The notes: generated by a model from the sequence alone, not told the origin. Shown: positions 16,602 through 25,205, counted from the first letter of the stretch. The stretch is 64,000 bases of DNA from an uncultured Clostridia bacterium (GCA_944386805.1 CALXCO010000001.1:62001-126000), one strand, 5' to 3'. A program made the numbers and translations.

Positions 16602-17672
16602 ATGCAGCTGGACAGCTTTATCCGGAATTGCCTGCCTGCCTCGGTAGCGTTGGCGGCAGAGCGGGCGGAAAAGAGAACACTCTATGAACTGAGACTGCGC
16701 GCAGACCAGCCGGTGCAGTGGATTGGCAGTGAATCAGGCTGGCTTGGAGGCAACGGGAGACTGCTCCCGACTCCGGAAGGAGCGCTTATCACCACTCGTG
16801 CGATGCTGGAGGAGACGCTGTTTCGGGCGACCGGACGGTCGATGCAGAGCGCGATGGCGGGCATCTGCAAAGGGTATGTTGCACTTCCGGGAGGCGGCAG
16901 ACTGGGGGTTGTCGGGACAGCATCGACAGACGATGGGCAGGTTCTGGCGGTCCACACGATATCCGCCCTCTGTTTTCGTTTCCCGGGACATATTCCGGAA
17001 GCTGCCGACAGGATATTGGAGCAGATGACTTTTCCGGCATCACTGCTGATCGCCGGGCCGCCGATGAGCGGCAAGACGACGATTCTCCGTGCATTGATCG
17101 GCAGGCTTGCACATGGAATGCGGCTGGCGGTGCTGGACGAGCGTGGAGAGCTGACGCCGCTGCCGGAAGGAGCTGTAACTGCGGATTTGCTGACCGGATA
17201 TCCGAAAGCGGCGGCGATGACACTTGCCGTGCGGTCGCTGTCACCCGAACTGATGGTCTGTGACGAGCTTTCGCCGCAGGAAGCGGATGCGGTGTCCGCA
17301 TCGCTGTACAGCGGTGTCCCATTGGTCGCGACGGTACACGCCGGAAGTATTGCCGAACTGCTGCGGCGGAAATGGACAGCACGTCTGCTGCGGGAAGGCG
17401 CGTTTGAAAAGGTGGTTTTGCTGACAGGCCGGGGGAGAATGGGGGCGCTGCTGGATGGATATACTCTCGGTGCGTCTGGCGGCCGGTATCTGCCTGACCC
17501 TGTTTGGAGCGGGGATGGGGCTGCGGGCGTCGGAAAAACTGACCCGAAGGGTGGAACGGCTGGGAGAGATGGTCCGGCTGTGTGTACGGCTGGAGGGATT
17601 GCTTGCCCTGCGTTTGCCGACCGGCGTAATCACCGGGATGCTGACCGGCGAAGGGCTTCTGCCGGCGGATAA
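16602..17672 (+). CDS. spoIIIAA: Stage III sporulation protein AA (ATPase), with an unusual C-terminal extension
   Basis: The product has the secretion-ATPase fold of SpoIIIAA: GKGYVALPGGGRLGVVGTAS, Walker A GPPMSGKTTILRAL, LDERGEL and a Walker B-like VCDELSPQEADAV. It powers or assembles the SpoIIIA-SpoIIQ channel from the mother cell. Family members normally end soon after the VVLLTGRGRMG-like strand, but this frame runs about 70 residues further, overlapping spoIIIAB by 218 bases in another frame; the extra tail is arginine-, glycine- and proline-rich and looks non-native. The start at 16602 has GAAAGGA 14 bases upstream. Confidence 0.88.
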   Translation: MQLDSFIRNCLPASVALAAERAEKRTLYELRLRADQPVQWIGSESGWLGGNGRLLPTPEGALITTRAMLEETLFRATGRSMQSAMAGICKGYVALPGGGRLGVVGTASTDDGQVLAVHTISALCFRFPGHIPEAADRILEQMTFPASLLIAGPPMSGKTTILRALIGRLAHGMRLAVLDERGELTPLPEGAVTADLLTGYPKAAAMTLAVRSLSPELMVCDELSPQEADAVSASLYSGVPLVATVHAGSIAELLRRKWTARLLREGAFEKVVLLTGRGRMGALLDGYTLGASGGRYLPDPVWSGDGAAGVGKTDPKGGTAGRDGPAVCTAGGIACPAFADRRNHRDADRRRASAGG

Positions 17673-17907
17673 TGCGTGGGACGGCCTTGGAACAGACAGC
17701 CCGGAGCCGGAACGGGGAATCTGCCGGCGACTGGCAGGAATGATCGGTCCCGGCGACGCCGAAAGCCAGTCGGCTTCGGTACGGATTGCCGCCGAACAGC
17801 TGCGGGGGCTTCAGGAAGGTGCCCGGCTGGAGGCGCAGGGAAAAGGAAAGCTGTTGATGGCACTGGGGACACTGGCCGGGATGCTGTGTGCGGTGCTCTG
17901 TATCTGA
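17455..17907 (+). CDS. spoIIIAB: Stage III sporulation protein AB
   Basis: The 150-residue product begins with one hydrophobic helix (LAAGICLTLFGAGMGL) followed by ASEKLTRRVERLGEMVRLCVRLEGLL, a helical pattern like the GspF-type SpoIIIAB, and ends with a second hydrophobic stretch. The start lies inside the spoIIIAA frame; GGGGGAG is 17 bases upstream, so coupling or another start is possible. It is a little shorter than the usual 170 residues. Confidence 0.85.
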   Translation: MDILSVRLAAGICLTLFGAGMGLRASEKLTRRVERLGEMVRLCVRLEGLLALRLPTGVITGMLTGEGLLPADNAWDGLGTDSPEPERGICRRLAGMIGPGDAESQSASVRIAAEQLRGLQEGARLEAQGKGKLLMALGTLAGMLCAVLCI

Positions 17908-17943
17908 AAGGAACCCGGCAAAAGAAAGGAATGGTCGGCAAAG

Positions 17944-18141
17944 ATGGATGTAGATCTGATTTTCCGCATCGCCGCAATCGGCATCATCGTTGCGGTCCTG
18001 ACCCAGGTGCTGATTCGGTCAGGGCGGGAGGAACAGGCGATGATGACGACACTTGCGGGACTGATTGTGGTACTGGGGATGCTGGTCCGGGAGATCAGCG
18101 GGCTGTTTGGGACAATACAGCAATTGTTCGGGCTGTACTGA
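17944..18141 (+). CDS. spoIIIAC: Stage III sporulation protein AC
   Basis: The 65-residue product with two membrane helices (FRIAAIGIIVAVLTQVL and LAGLIVVLGMLVREI) and the intervening GREEQAMM matches SpoIIIAC, a small membrane piece of the SpoIIIA channel. GGAATGG-type purines lie upstream. It is followed 41 bases later by spoIIIAD. Confidence 0.95.
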   Translation: MDVDLIFRIAAIGIIVAVLTQVLIRSGREEQAMMTTLAGLIVVLGMLVREISGLFGTIQQLFGLY

Positions 18142-18182
18142 TAGGATGGCCCGATTTCTGAACCAAAGGAAAGGACAGGCAA

Positions 18183-18572
18183 ATGGAACAGTTTGGTTCG
18201 TTGATTGCCGCAGCGGTGGTATTGACGGTGATCACGCTGCTATTAAAAAACTGGAAGCCGGAATATGCGATGCTGCTTTCGACCGGCTGCATGGTACTGT
18301 TTACCGGCTGGACAGTGCTGCGGATGATTCCAATATTTTCGACGGTGGGTTCACTGGCGGAGAATGCAGGGGTCGAGACGGTATACATCAAAATCCTGCT
18401 CCGATGTTTGGGAATCAGCCTGCTTTCAGAGATCGGGGAGAGCCTGTGCCGGGAGGCGGGACAGGTTTCCGCCGCTTCCCAGATCAACCTTGCGGGGAAG
18501 GTGCTGATACTGGAAAGCTGCCTGCCGGTTTACCAGAAGCTGCTGGAACTGTCGCTGTCCCTGATGGAATGA
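18183..18572 (+). CDS. spoIIIAD: Stage III sporulation protein AD
   Basis: The 129-residue product has about three membrane helices and the family motif LLRCLGISLLSEIGESLCREAGQ followed by LAGKVLILESCLPVYQKLLELSLSL. It is a membrane component of the SpoIIIA complex. AAAGGA precedes the ATG. Confidence 0.95.
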   Translation: MEQFGSLIAAAVVLTVITLLLKNWKPEYAMLLSTGCMVLFTGWTVLRMIPIFSTVGSLAENAGVETVYIKILLRCLGISLLSEIGESLCREAGQVSAASQINLAGKVLILESCLPVYQKLLELSLSLME

Positions 18573-18591
18573 GGAAAGGGGGAATACGCGG

Positions 18592-19704
18592 ATGTTCAGA
18601 AAACTGGCGGCAGTGCTGCTGATCGGTATGCTGATGCTGCTGACCTTTCCGTCGGTGGGGTACGCGGCGGACACCGATACGACTGATGAAATGATCGAAG
18701 AGCAATTGGAAGAAAGCGGCTATTATTCCCTTTTTTCATTATTGCCGCCCGAAGCAGAGGGGTCAATTGCCGATGGCTTTGAACCGGAAGACCTCGATTC
18801 ACTGACCCTGCCGGGACTGCTGGAAAAGGGGTGGGAGATGGTCTGCCAAAAGGGAGCAGCACCCTTGCGGCTGTTGGCGTGTATGCTGGGGGTGACAGTC
18901 CTTTCGGCGCTGCTCGGCAGCTTTAACCGCAGCCCGGCCTGCCGGTCGGTTACGACACTGACCCTTGCAGTGCTGCTGGCTGAAACGGTGGTCAGCGCGG
19001 TGCGGGGGACGGCTGCACTGGTCAAGGGACTGTCGACCTTTATGCTGTCATTTTTGCCGGTATTTGCGGCGTCTGCCGCCGCTGCCGGGAAACCAGCCTC
19101 GTCGGTTGTCTGGTACGGGACAACATTGTCGGCGATTGAGATATTTTCGGCGGCAGTGGACGGGCTGGTCGTACCGCTGATGATGATCTTTCTGGGATTA
19201 TCGTTTGCCGGCGTTGCGGCACCCGATCTGCATGCAGGTGCGCTGATTCGGTCGGTACGCAGTCTGGCGCTGTGGATATTGTCCCTCTGCCTGACGGTGT
19301 TTCTGGCGCTGCTGACCATCAAGACCCGAATCAGTGGGGTATCCGACGGCGTGACCCTCAAGACCGCCAAATTCCTGCTCAGTTCCGCCGTTCCGGTCGT
19401 CGGCAGCGCAGTCGGGGACGCCTGGTCGGCGGTCAGCGGCTGCCTGACACTGGTCAAAAGCACAATCGGGGTCTTTGGCATCCTGGTACTGGCGGTGGTA
19501 TTCCTGCCCCAGCTGATTTATCTGGGATTGCTGACTGCATCGCTGAATCTGGGGGCGGCAGCGGCGGACACCCTCTCGGAAAGTGGTCCGGCAGAGGTGA
19601 TGCGGGTCAGTTCTGCCGCAGTGTCGATTATGCTGTCGGTGCTGATCTGTTACGCGGTGATGATACTGGGAGCACTGGCGATGGTATTGCTGGCGGGAAG
19701 TTAG
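18592..19704 (+). CDS. spoIIIAE: Stage III sporulation protein AE
   Basis: The 370-residue product starts with a signal peptide (LAAVLLIGMLMLLTFPSVGYAA), an acidic linker, and then six to seven membrane segments, including LLACMLGVTVLSALLGSF and FLLSSAVPVVGSAVGDAWSAVSGCL, the conserved core of SpoIIIAE. It is the largest polytopic subunit of the channel. AGGAAAGGGGG lies ahead of the ATG; spoIIIAF follows 10 bases after its stop. Confidence 0.96.
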   Translation: MFRKLAAVLLIGMLMLLTFPSVGYAADTDTTDEMIEEQLEESGYYSLFSLLPPEAEGSIADGFEPEDLDSLTLPGLLEKGWEMVCQKGAAPLRLLACMLGVTVLSALLGSFNRSPACRSVTTLTLAVLLAETVVSAVRGTAALVKGLSTFMLSFLPVFAASAAAAGKPASSVVWYGTTLSAIEIFSAAVDGLVVPLMMIFLGLSFAGVAAPDLHAGALIRSVRSLALWILSLCLTVFLALLTIKTRISGVSDGVTLKTAKFLLSSAVPVVGSAVGDAWSAVSGCLTLVKSTIGVFGILVLAVVFLPQLIYLGLLTASLNLGAAAADTLSESGPAEVMRVSSAAVSIMLSVLICYAVMILGALAMVLLAGS

Positions 19705-19714
19705 GAGGCAGAGG

Positions 19715-20221
19715 ATGGAACAGCTCAAACTGACAGCCGCGGCACTGTGCGGGACGATGGTCCTCAGCGCAGTGATACTGATGCTGACGCCGGAGCGTGA
19801 AAACGGGATGATGCGGTTTGCAGTACGGATATTCTTTTTGCTGTCGATTCTGCTGCCCGTTGTGACGCTGGAAGCGGACGATTTTACGCTGCCGGAATCG
19901 GTGCTGGAGGAACCGGAGGGGGATTTGGGTGCCCTTGCCCAGCAACAGCTGGAGTCAGCTGCCCGGCAGCTTTTGTGCCAGAAAGCGGAGGCAATACTGG
20001 AAAGCCACGGAGTCGAGGAAGGAAAAGTTGAGATGGAGATACATATTGACGGCGAAGAGAGCATATCTATTACCAGTCTGCGGGTACTGGTCAGTCAGCA
20101 GGAGCTTGCAGCCGCACTGACGGCGACAGCCGAGCTGAATGAGACGTTTGGGGTAACCGCGACGCTTGTGACGACGGAGAATGAAAATGATGGAGAAGAT
20201 CAAAAATCTGCTGACAGCTAA
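19715..20221 (+). CDS. spoIIIAF: Stage III sporulation protein AF
   Basis: The 168-residue product has two N-terminal membrane helices (AALCGTMVLSAVILMLTPE and FAVRIFFLLSILLPVV) and an outside ring-building-like domain with LESHGVEEGKVEMEIHI. SpoIIIAF is a ring component of the channel. Its 3' end overlaps spoIIIAG by about 35 bases. Confidence 0.94.
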   Translation: MEQLKLTAAALCGTMVLSAVILMLTPERENGMMRFAVRIFFLLSILLPVVTLEADDFTLPESVLEEPEGDLGALAQQQLESAARQLLCQKAEAILESHGVEEGKVEMEIHIDGEESISITSLRVLVSQQELAAALTATAELNETFGVTATLVTTENENDGEDQKSADS

Positions 20222-20678
20222 AAAGCCCTGGCTGCTGTTTATCTTGGGACTGGCGGGAATCGGACTGATTTTTCTGTCCTCGTTTTTTCCTGAATCCGAG
20301 CCGGAGACGGTCAGTGACCCCGACCCGGCCGTCGGGATTGAGCAGCGGCTGGAGCAGACGATTTCCCGCATCAAAGGTGCGGGAGAGACCCATGTAATGG
20401 TCACGCTGGCGGACACCGGCAGCCGGGAATATCTGTCCGAGGAGGAAGAGCGGGAGGAGTATGGAGACAGCGGCATCAGCAGCCGGGAGAGGACAGAGCA
20501 CTATGTCACATCAGGAGGCGGAGCGGTCGTTGTATCCGAGCAGCAGCCGGAGGTGACGGGTGTTGCAGTGGTATGCGAGGGAGGAGATCGCGCGGAGGTA
20601 CAGACTGATGTTTACGAGGTGATCTATGCGTTGTACGGTCTGACGACAGCACGTGTCAGCATAGAAAAGATGCAGTGA
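20187..20678 (+). CDS. spoIIIAG: Stage III sporulation protein AG
   Basis: The product of about 163 residues has one membrane helix (WLLFILGLAGIGLIFLSSFF), an acidic stretch, and the domain ending VTGVAVVCEGGDRAEVQTDVYEVIYALYGLTTARVSIEKM, diagnostic for SpoIIIAG, which forms the large ring in the intermembrane space. ATGs at 20181, 20187 and 20190 are all possible; 20187 has GGAG at a workable distance. Confidence 0.95.
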   Translation: MMEKIKNLLTAKKPWLLFILGLAGIGLIFLSSFFPESEPETVSDPDPAVGIEQRLEQTISRIKGAGETHVMVTLADTGSREYLSEEEEREEYGDSGISSRERTEHYVTSGGGAVVVSEQQPEVTGVAVVCEGGDRAEVQTDVYEVIYALYGLTTARVSIEKMQ

Positions 20679-20691
20679 AAGGGTGGCGTTG

Positions 20692-21273
20692 ATGATGAAG
20701 ATGAGTGTAATTCTTGGAAAGAAGCAGATTGTACTGGCGAGCCTGGTGACGATCCTGGGGATTGCGGTGTATCTGAATTACGTATTCACCGACACCGGGA
20801 ATTTTGATCTGCTGACCGCGTCGCAGAGCGACAGCTCTGAGACGGAAAACTACGGCGAGGCGCAGCTGACCGGAGCGGAGCCGGTGGAGGAGACGACGGT
20901 GGAGAGCAGCGGTGAGAGTGATTATTTTACATCTGCCCGGCTGGAGCGGCGCAAAGCGCGTGACGAAGCGATTGAGACACTGGCTCAGACGCTGGGTGCG
21001 GAAGAGATGACCGACGACGAGAAGGAACTTGCGGCAGAGAAGGCGCTGGCGGTGTCGGCCCAGATCGAGAGCGAGAACAAGATTGAAACGCTGGTCAAGG
21101 CAAAAGGATTTGCAGAGTGTCTGGCGTATGTCGATGCAGATTCTGCACGGGTGATTGTGCGAACCGATGGCCTGACGGCTGAGACTGCCAACCAGATCAA
21201 GAACATCATTATTGAGGAGACGGGTCTGTCGGCGGAAGACGTATCGGTCGGAGAGATTGGGCTGGAGGAATGA
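20692..21273 (+). CDS. spoIIIAH: Stage III sporulation protein AH
   Basis: The 193-residue product has a single N-terminal membrane helix (QIVLASLVTILGIAVYLNYVF), an acidic low-complexity linker, and a YscJ/FliF-like ring domain with AKGFAECLAYVDADSARVIV. SpoIIIAH binds forespore SpoIIQ across the two membranes. The ATG at 20692 follows AAAGGGTGG. It is the last gene of the operon, closed by a strong terminator. Confidence 0.95.
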   Translation: MMKMSVILGKKQIVLASLVTILGIAVYLNYVFTDTGNFDLLTASQSDSSETENYGEAQLTGAEPVEETTVESSGESDYFTSARLERRKARDEAIETLAQTLGAEEMTDDEKELAAEKALAVSAQIESENKIETLVKAKGFAECLAYVDADSARVIVRTDGLTAETANQIKNIIIEETGLSAEDVSVGEIGLEE

Positions 21274-21281
21274 GACGGATG

Positions 21282-21319
21282 AGCGTCCCGCATTCGGAAA
21301 AGAGTGCGGGACGCTTTTT
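21282..21319 (+). terminator. Terminator of the spoIIIA operon
   Basis: AGCGTCCCGCA pairs with TGCGGGACGCT across a 12-base loop and is followed by TTTTT. Confidence 0.85.
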
Positions 21320-21350
21320 ATGTAAAATTACGTTAATATTTTAACAACTG

Positions 21351-21379
21351 TTGACAAATAAGATTCTTTCATTTATACT
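21351..21379 (+). promoter_or_regulatory. Strong sigma-A promoter
   Basis: TTGACA (21351-21356) and TATACT (21374-21379) are 17 bases apart, 34 bases before the next start codon. The surroundings are AT-rich. Confidence 0.8.
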
Positions 21380-21412
21380 AAAAATAATCAATATTAAAGG
21401 AGGTTTTTATCC

Positions 21413-21787
21413 ATGTCGGCCAATGAACTGCTTTTATTAGACAATAGCTCCATGATGTCGGTTATCAACCGGGGCGTATTCAAATGTACGGATGTCACCT
21501 TTGAAGAAGCCAAAGCAATTTTGGAAATGCACGATGAAAAGGACGTAATCCAGTGTTTCACGAATATGAATATTCAGACGATTATTTTTGGTTATCTGGG
21601 CATAGCGAAGCGGGACTTTCAGTTTAAGAGAATCCGCGACATGAAGGTCAACCAGGACGGACTGGTCTTCAAGCTGTACGAGACCCCATCCGAGACCCAG
21701 CCGGTCATCATTACCGACAAGGGAAATGAAGCCAAAAAGATTCAGAATGTTTATGTGTATTGTCAGCTGATATCGAGAATTGAGTAA
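21413..21787 (+). CDS. Conserved hypothetical protein, 124 residues
   Basis: The product is a compact soluble protein with alternating strands and helices (FKCTDVTFEEAKAILEMHDEKDVIQCFTN, then VFKLYETPSETQPVIITD and IQNVYVYCQLIS). There is no signal peptide, membrane helix or recognised catalytic motif. It is a single-gene unit with a near-consensus promoter and AAAGGAGG, so it is probably expressed strongly and constitutively. I recall similar unnamed proteins in Clostridia but no function. Confidence 0.75.
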   Translation: MSANELLLLDNSSMMSVINRGVFKCTDVTFEEAKAILEMHDEKDVIQCFTNMNIQTIIFGYLGIAKRDFQFKRIRDMKVNQDGLVFKLYETPSETQPVIITDKGNEAKKIQNVYVYCQLISRIE

Positions 21788-21793
21788 ACGAAA

Positions 21794-21835
21794 GCGGCCG
21801 CCGTGTTCCGTGAGGAATGGGGCGGCCGCGTTGTT
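21794..21835 (+). terminator. GC-rich hairpin terminator
   Basis: GCGGCCGCC and GGCGGCCGC form a 9-bp stem with an 18-base loop, followed by the weak T-stretch GTTGTTTG. Confidence 0.55.
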
Positions 21836-21884
21836 TGTGGGAGTATTCATTTTTTATTAATATGCAAAAAATTATACAAACCTG

Positions 21885-21913
21885 TTGTTTATTTGGGCGA
21901 ATGGTGTTATAAT
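21885..21913 (+). promoter_or_regulatory. Promoter of the Asp23 gene
   Basis: TTGTTT (21885-21890) and TATAAT (21908-21913) are 17 bases apart, followed by AGGAGGA and the ATG at 21980. It probably starts the long plus-strand transcript that includes nusB. Confidence 0.7.
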
Positions 21914-21979
21914 AACTTTGTAATGGCATCTGCGTCCGGGAGACGGATGCGGACAAATTTTTGGACAGGAGGAATCTGC

Positions 21980-22336
21980 ATGCAGCCGAAAGAGAACCCA
22001 ATCGCATCCAATATCAAGATTTCGGAAGGGGTACTGGAGACGATCGTCAAGACCGTCATCAGTGAGATCCCAGGAGTAGCCCGTCTGACTACCCGCAGCA
22101 GCTGCCCGATTGACCGGTTGTTTGACCGTCCGACCGCACACCGGGTGGTAGGGCGCGTGGAAGGAGACGCAGCGGCAATCGACGTTTCGGTTGTACTTGC
22201 CCGCGGATATAAGATGAAGAAAGTCTGCTCCCAGATCCAGGAGAAGGTCAAGGAAGCAATTCAGGATATGACCGGGATTGCGGTCAGCCGCGTCAATGTA
22301 TATGTCGTTGATATAGTAGCGGCGAGCGCGGAGTGA
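21980..22336 (+). CDS. Asp23/Gls24 family envelope stress response protein
   Basis: The 118-residue product has the Asp23 pattern: IKISEGVLETIVKTVISEIPGVARL, a variable middle, VSVVLARGYKMKKVCSQIQEKVKEAIQDMTGIAVSRVNVYVVDI. Asp23 proteins (YqhY type) sit at the membrane and are linked to cell-envelope homeostasis and fatty-acid synthesis control. yqhY next to nusB is a conserved Firmicute arrangement, as here. AGGAGGA precedes the ATG. Confidence 0.92.
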   Translation: MQPKENPIASNIKISEGVLETIVKTVISEIPGVARLTTRSSCPIDRLFDRPTAHRVVGRVEGDAAAIDVSVVLARGYKMKKVCSQIQEKVKEAIQDMTGIAVSRVNVYVVDIVAASAE

Positions 22337-22440
22337 GCATCCTCCGCATCAACAGAAGGAGAGACCAGAAATTCCCGGACGGAACTTCCGAGTGGAAAGA
22401 GGAATGATACGGTCTGCAAAAGAAAGGAATATATTGTACA

Positions 22441-22869
22441 ATGAAAAAGCTGACCAGACATCAAATGAGAGAGAATGCGTTTATTCTGGTATTTGAACGG
22501 ATATTCAACGATGACAGCCCAAGCGAACTGCTGGAGACGGCCAGAGAGAACGAGGAACTGGAGATTACGCCTGAGGTAGAGTCAATGTTTTTAGGGGTTG
22601 TCCGGCATCAGCAGGAGATTGACGAGCTGATTTCGGCCAATTTGAAGAAATGGAAGATGGAGCGAATTTCCAAGGTATCGCTGGCGATTCTGCGGCTGGG
22701 CGTATACGAGATCGTATACAGCGAGGACGTCGATGATGATATCGTTGTCAGCGAATGCGTCAAACTGGCGGGCGACTTTGCCTACGAAGAGGATATTTCG
22801 TTTATCAATGGTGTGCTGGGCAGCATCGTCCGGTCGCTGAACGCGAAACCTGCGGAGAAACAGGGCTGA
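22441..22869 (+). CDS. nusB: Transcription antitermination factor NusB
   Basis: The 142-residue all-helical product has the NusB landmarks TRHQMRENAFILVFE, KWKMERISKVSLAILRLGVYEI and ECVKLAGDFAYEEDISFINGVLG. It binds boxA RNA with NusE (S10) to prevent early termination of rRNA transcripts. AAAGGA is upstream. Its stop overlaps the next start (TGATG). Confidence 0.97.
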   Translation: MKKLTRHQMRENAFILVFERIFNDDSPSELLETARENEELEITPEVESMFLGVVRHQQEIDELISANLKKWKMERISKVSLAILRLGVYEIVYSEDVDDDIVVSECVKLAGDFAYEEDISFINGVLGSIVRSLNAKPAEKQG

Positions 22870-23843
22870 TGGCGGTTTATCTCGGAATTGACACCTCCAA
22901 TTATACGACGTCGACTGCGCTTTTTGACAGTGATGCCTGGGCGCAGGGCGGTTTGGCGGTGAAGATGGAGAAAAAGCTGCTGCCGACGGCGCCGGGAGCG
23001 CTGGGACTGCGGCAGAGCGACGCGGTTTTTGCCCATGTCCAGCAGTTGGGCGGACTGGCCGGACAGCTGTTTGGTGAAGAACCGCCCACTTTGGATGGAG
23101 TCGGGGTATCGATTTTTCCACGACGGGTGGAAGGGTCGTATATGCCTTGCTTTCTGGTTGGACAGATGGGGGCACAGCTGGTGTCTTCCGCGATGGGGGT
23201 GCCGATGTACGCCTTTTCCCATCAGGAGGGACATATCGCGGCGGCACTGTATTCAGCCGGACGGCTGGACTTGATGAAGGAGCGGTTTATTGCTTTTCAC
23301 CTGTCCGGCGGGACGACGGATGCACTGCTGGTCGAACCGGGCGAGCCATTTTTTAAGATTACACAGGTTGGCCGTTCGCTGGACCTAAAGGCAGGACAGG
23401 CGGTCGATCGGGTCGGACTGATGCTGGGGCTGAAATTTCCCTGCGGACCGGAACTGACCGAACTGGCACTGGGATGTGACGAGCAGATCAAAGTCCGTCC
23501 GACGATGAAGGGCACCGACTGTTGCCTGTCGGGGATTGAGAACCGCTGTCACAAACTGCTGGATGAAGGGAAAGCACCGGAGTATATCGCGCTGTACTGC
23601 CTGAAATCAATCGAAGCGGCACTGGACGGGATGACCGCCGCACTGTTGCAAAAGTACGGAGAGCTGCCGCTGGTGTACGCCGGCGGCGTTATGTCCAACG
23701 TCATCATCCGCCGGAAGTTTGAGTCAAAATACGGCGGGATATTTGCCCAGCCGCAGTTTTCGTCGGATAACGCGGCGGGTATAGCGGTACTGGCGGCATT
23801 GTCGGCAGGCGAGGACGTCTGCCGGGAAAGGAAAGTGGATTGA
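22869..23843 (+). CDS. Kae1/TsaD-like domain protein (peptidase M22 family paralogue)
   Basis: The 324-residue product has the actin-like fold of TsaD: YLGIDTSNYTTSTALFD, the metal-binding HxxxH in FSHQEGHIAAAL, HLSGGTTDALLV, and VYAGGVMSN at the C-terminus. It is a divergent paralogue, not the tRNA threonylcarbamoyl-adenosine enzyme itself, and is usually found beside xseA and nusB in Clostridia. The ATG shares a base with the nusB stop and the gene overlaps xseA by four bases, so translation is coupled. Function unknown. Confidence 0.8.
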   Translation: MAVYLGIDTSNYTTSTALFDSDAWAQGGLAVKMEKKLLPTAPGALGLRQSDAVFAHVQQLGGLAGQLFGEEPPTLDGVGVSIFPRRVEGSYMPCFLVGQMGAQLVSSAMGVPMYAFSHQEGHIAAALYSAGRLDLMKERFIAFHLSGGTTDALLVEPGEPFFKITQVGRSLDLKAGQAVDRVGLMLGLKFPCGPELTELALGCDEQIKVRPTMKGTDCCLSGIENRCHKLLDEGKAPEYIALYCLKSIEAALDGMTAALLQKYGELPLVYAGGVMSNVIIRRKFESKYGGIFAQPQFSSDNAAGIAVLAALSAGEDVCRERKVD

Positions 23844-25189
23844 ACCAGATTCTGACCGTCTCCCAGATCAACGGATACCTGAAAGGGCTGCTGGATGAGG
23901 ACGTCCAGCTCAAGAGCATCTACATCCGTGGGGAGATCTCCAATTTTACCAACCATCTGCGGACGGGGCATTTTTATTTTACCCTGAAAGATGCGCGGAC
24001 CTCGATCAAAGCGGTGATGTTCAAATGGAACGCTTCCCGGCTGCGGTTTATGCCGCAAAACGGGATGAGCGTCATTATTTTTGGAAGTGTTCAGCTGTTT
24101 GAGCGGGACGGCATCTGCCAGATCATCTGTGCGGACATGCAGCCGGACGGATTGGGCGCTTTGTACATGGCGTTTGAGCAGCTGAAAGAGCGGCTTGGAC
24201 GGGAGGGGCTGTTTGACCCCGGCCATAAAAAGCCACTGCCGCAGTATCCGGAGAAAATTGCGGTCGTGACCGCAAAGACCGGCGCGGCGATACAGGATAT
24301 TATCCATATTTTGTCCAGACGCTGGCCGCTGGGTGAACTGATTCTCTGTCCTGCACTGGTACAGGGAGAGGGTGCACCGGCGTCGATTGTGTCAGCCTTG
24401 CAGCTGGCGGAGACGGTATCACCGGATGTGATTATTGTCGGACGCGGCGGCGGGTCACTGGAAGATTTGTGGGCATTTAACGATGAGCGGGTCGCAAGGG
24501 CGGTCTATGCCTGCCGGGTGCCGGTGATATCGGCAGTCGGGCATGAGACCGACTATACCATTTGTGACCTGGTAGCCGACTTGCGTGCGCCGACGCCATC
24601 GGCAGCAGCCGAACTGTGTGCACCGGATGTCAGCGGACTGCGGCGAGAGGTTTCGGAGATTGCCGAGAGCCTGAACCGCTGCCTGTCTGACCGGATTCGG
24701 CTGGAAGGGGCAAGGGTCGCAGCCGTTCAGAAACGGCTGGCGGTTTCCTCGCCGGAAACCCAGCTGGAACGGCGGATGGAAAAGGTTGAAAATCTGGAAA
24801 AGAGGATGCGGACGGCTGCACAGACGATACAGTCGGCTGCATCTGCACGGGTTACTGCGGCGGCTTACCGGCTGCGGACCCACTCTCCGGAAGGAAAAAT
24901 CCGCAAGGGTGAAGGTGATCTGGCGGCGTCTGCTGTCCGTTTGCGGGCAGCGATGGCAGGCCGAATCGGCGCTGCTGAACGGCAGCTGATTGGAAATGCG
25001 GCCAGGCTGGAAGGTTTAAGTCCGATGCGGGTGCTGGCGCGGGGATATACCCTGACGACGACCCAGGACGGACAGCCGGCTGATTTAAAGAAATTGCAGC
25101 CGGGAGACCGGCTGATGACCCGGTTTGCGGATGGGACGGCGGAAAGCGTCGTTGCGGCTGTCCGGCAGGAAAAATCCGTGTCAGACTGA
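23840..25189 (+). CDS. xseA: Exodeoxyribonuclease VII large subunit
   Basis: The 449-residue product has the N-terminal OB fold (ISNFTNHLRTGHFYFTLKD), the catalytic core with VVTAKTGAAIQDI, DVIIVGRGGGSLEDLWAFNDE and VGHETDYTICDLVADLRAPTPSAAAE, and a long coiled-coil C-terminus that binds XseB. It degrades single-stranded DNA from both ends. The TTG start overlaps the previous gene; GGAAAGG lies upstream. Confidence 0.97.
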   Translation: MNQILTVSQINGYLKGLLDEDVQLKSIYIRGEISNFTNHLRTGHFYFTLKDARTSIKAVMFKWNASRLRFMPQNGMSVIIFGSVQLFERDGICQIICADMQPDGLGALYMAFEQLKERLGREGLFDPGHKKPLPQYPEKIAVVTAKTGAAIQDIIHILSRRWPLGELILCPALVQGEGAPASIVSALQLAETVSPDVIIVGRGGGSLEDLWAFNDERVARAVYACRVPVISAVGHETDYTICDLVADLRAPTPSAAAELCAPDVSGLRREVSEIAESLNRCLSDRIRLEGARVAAVQKRLAVSSPETQLERRMEKVENLEKRMRTAAQTIQSAASARVTAAAYRLRTHSPEGKIRKGEGDLAASAVRLRAAMAGRIGAAERQLIGNAARLEGLSPMRVLARGYTLTTTQDGQPADLKKLQPGDRLMTRFADGTAESVVAAVRQEKSVSD

Positions 25190-25205
25190 GGAAAGGAAAC
25201 AGTTT

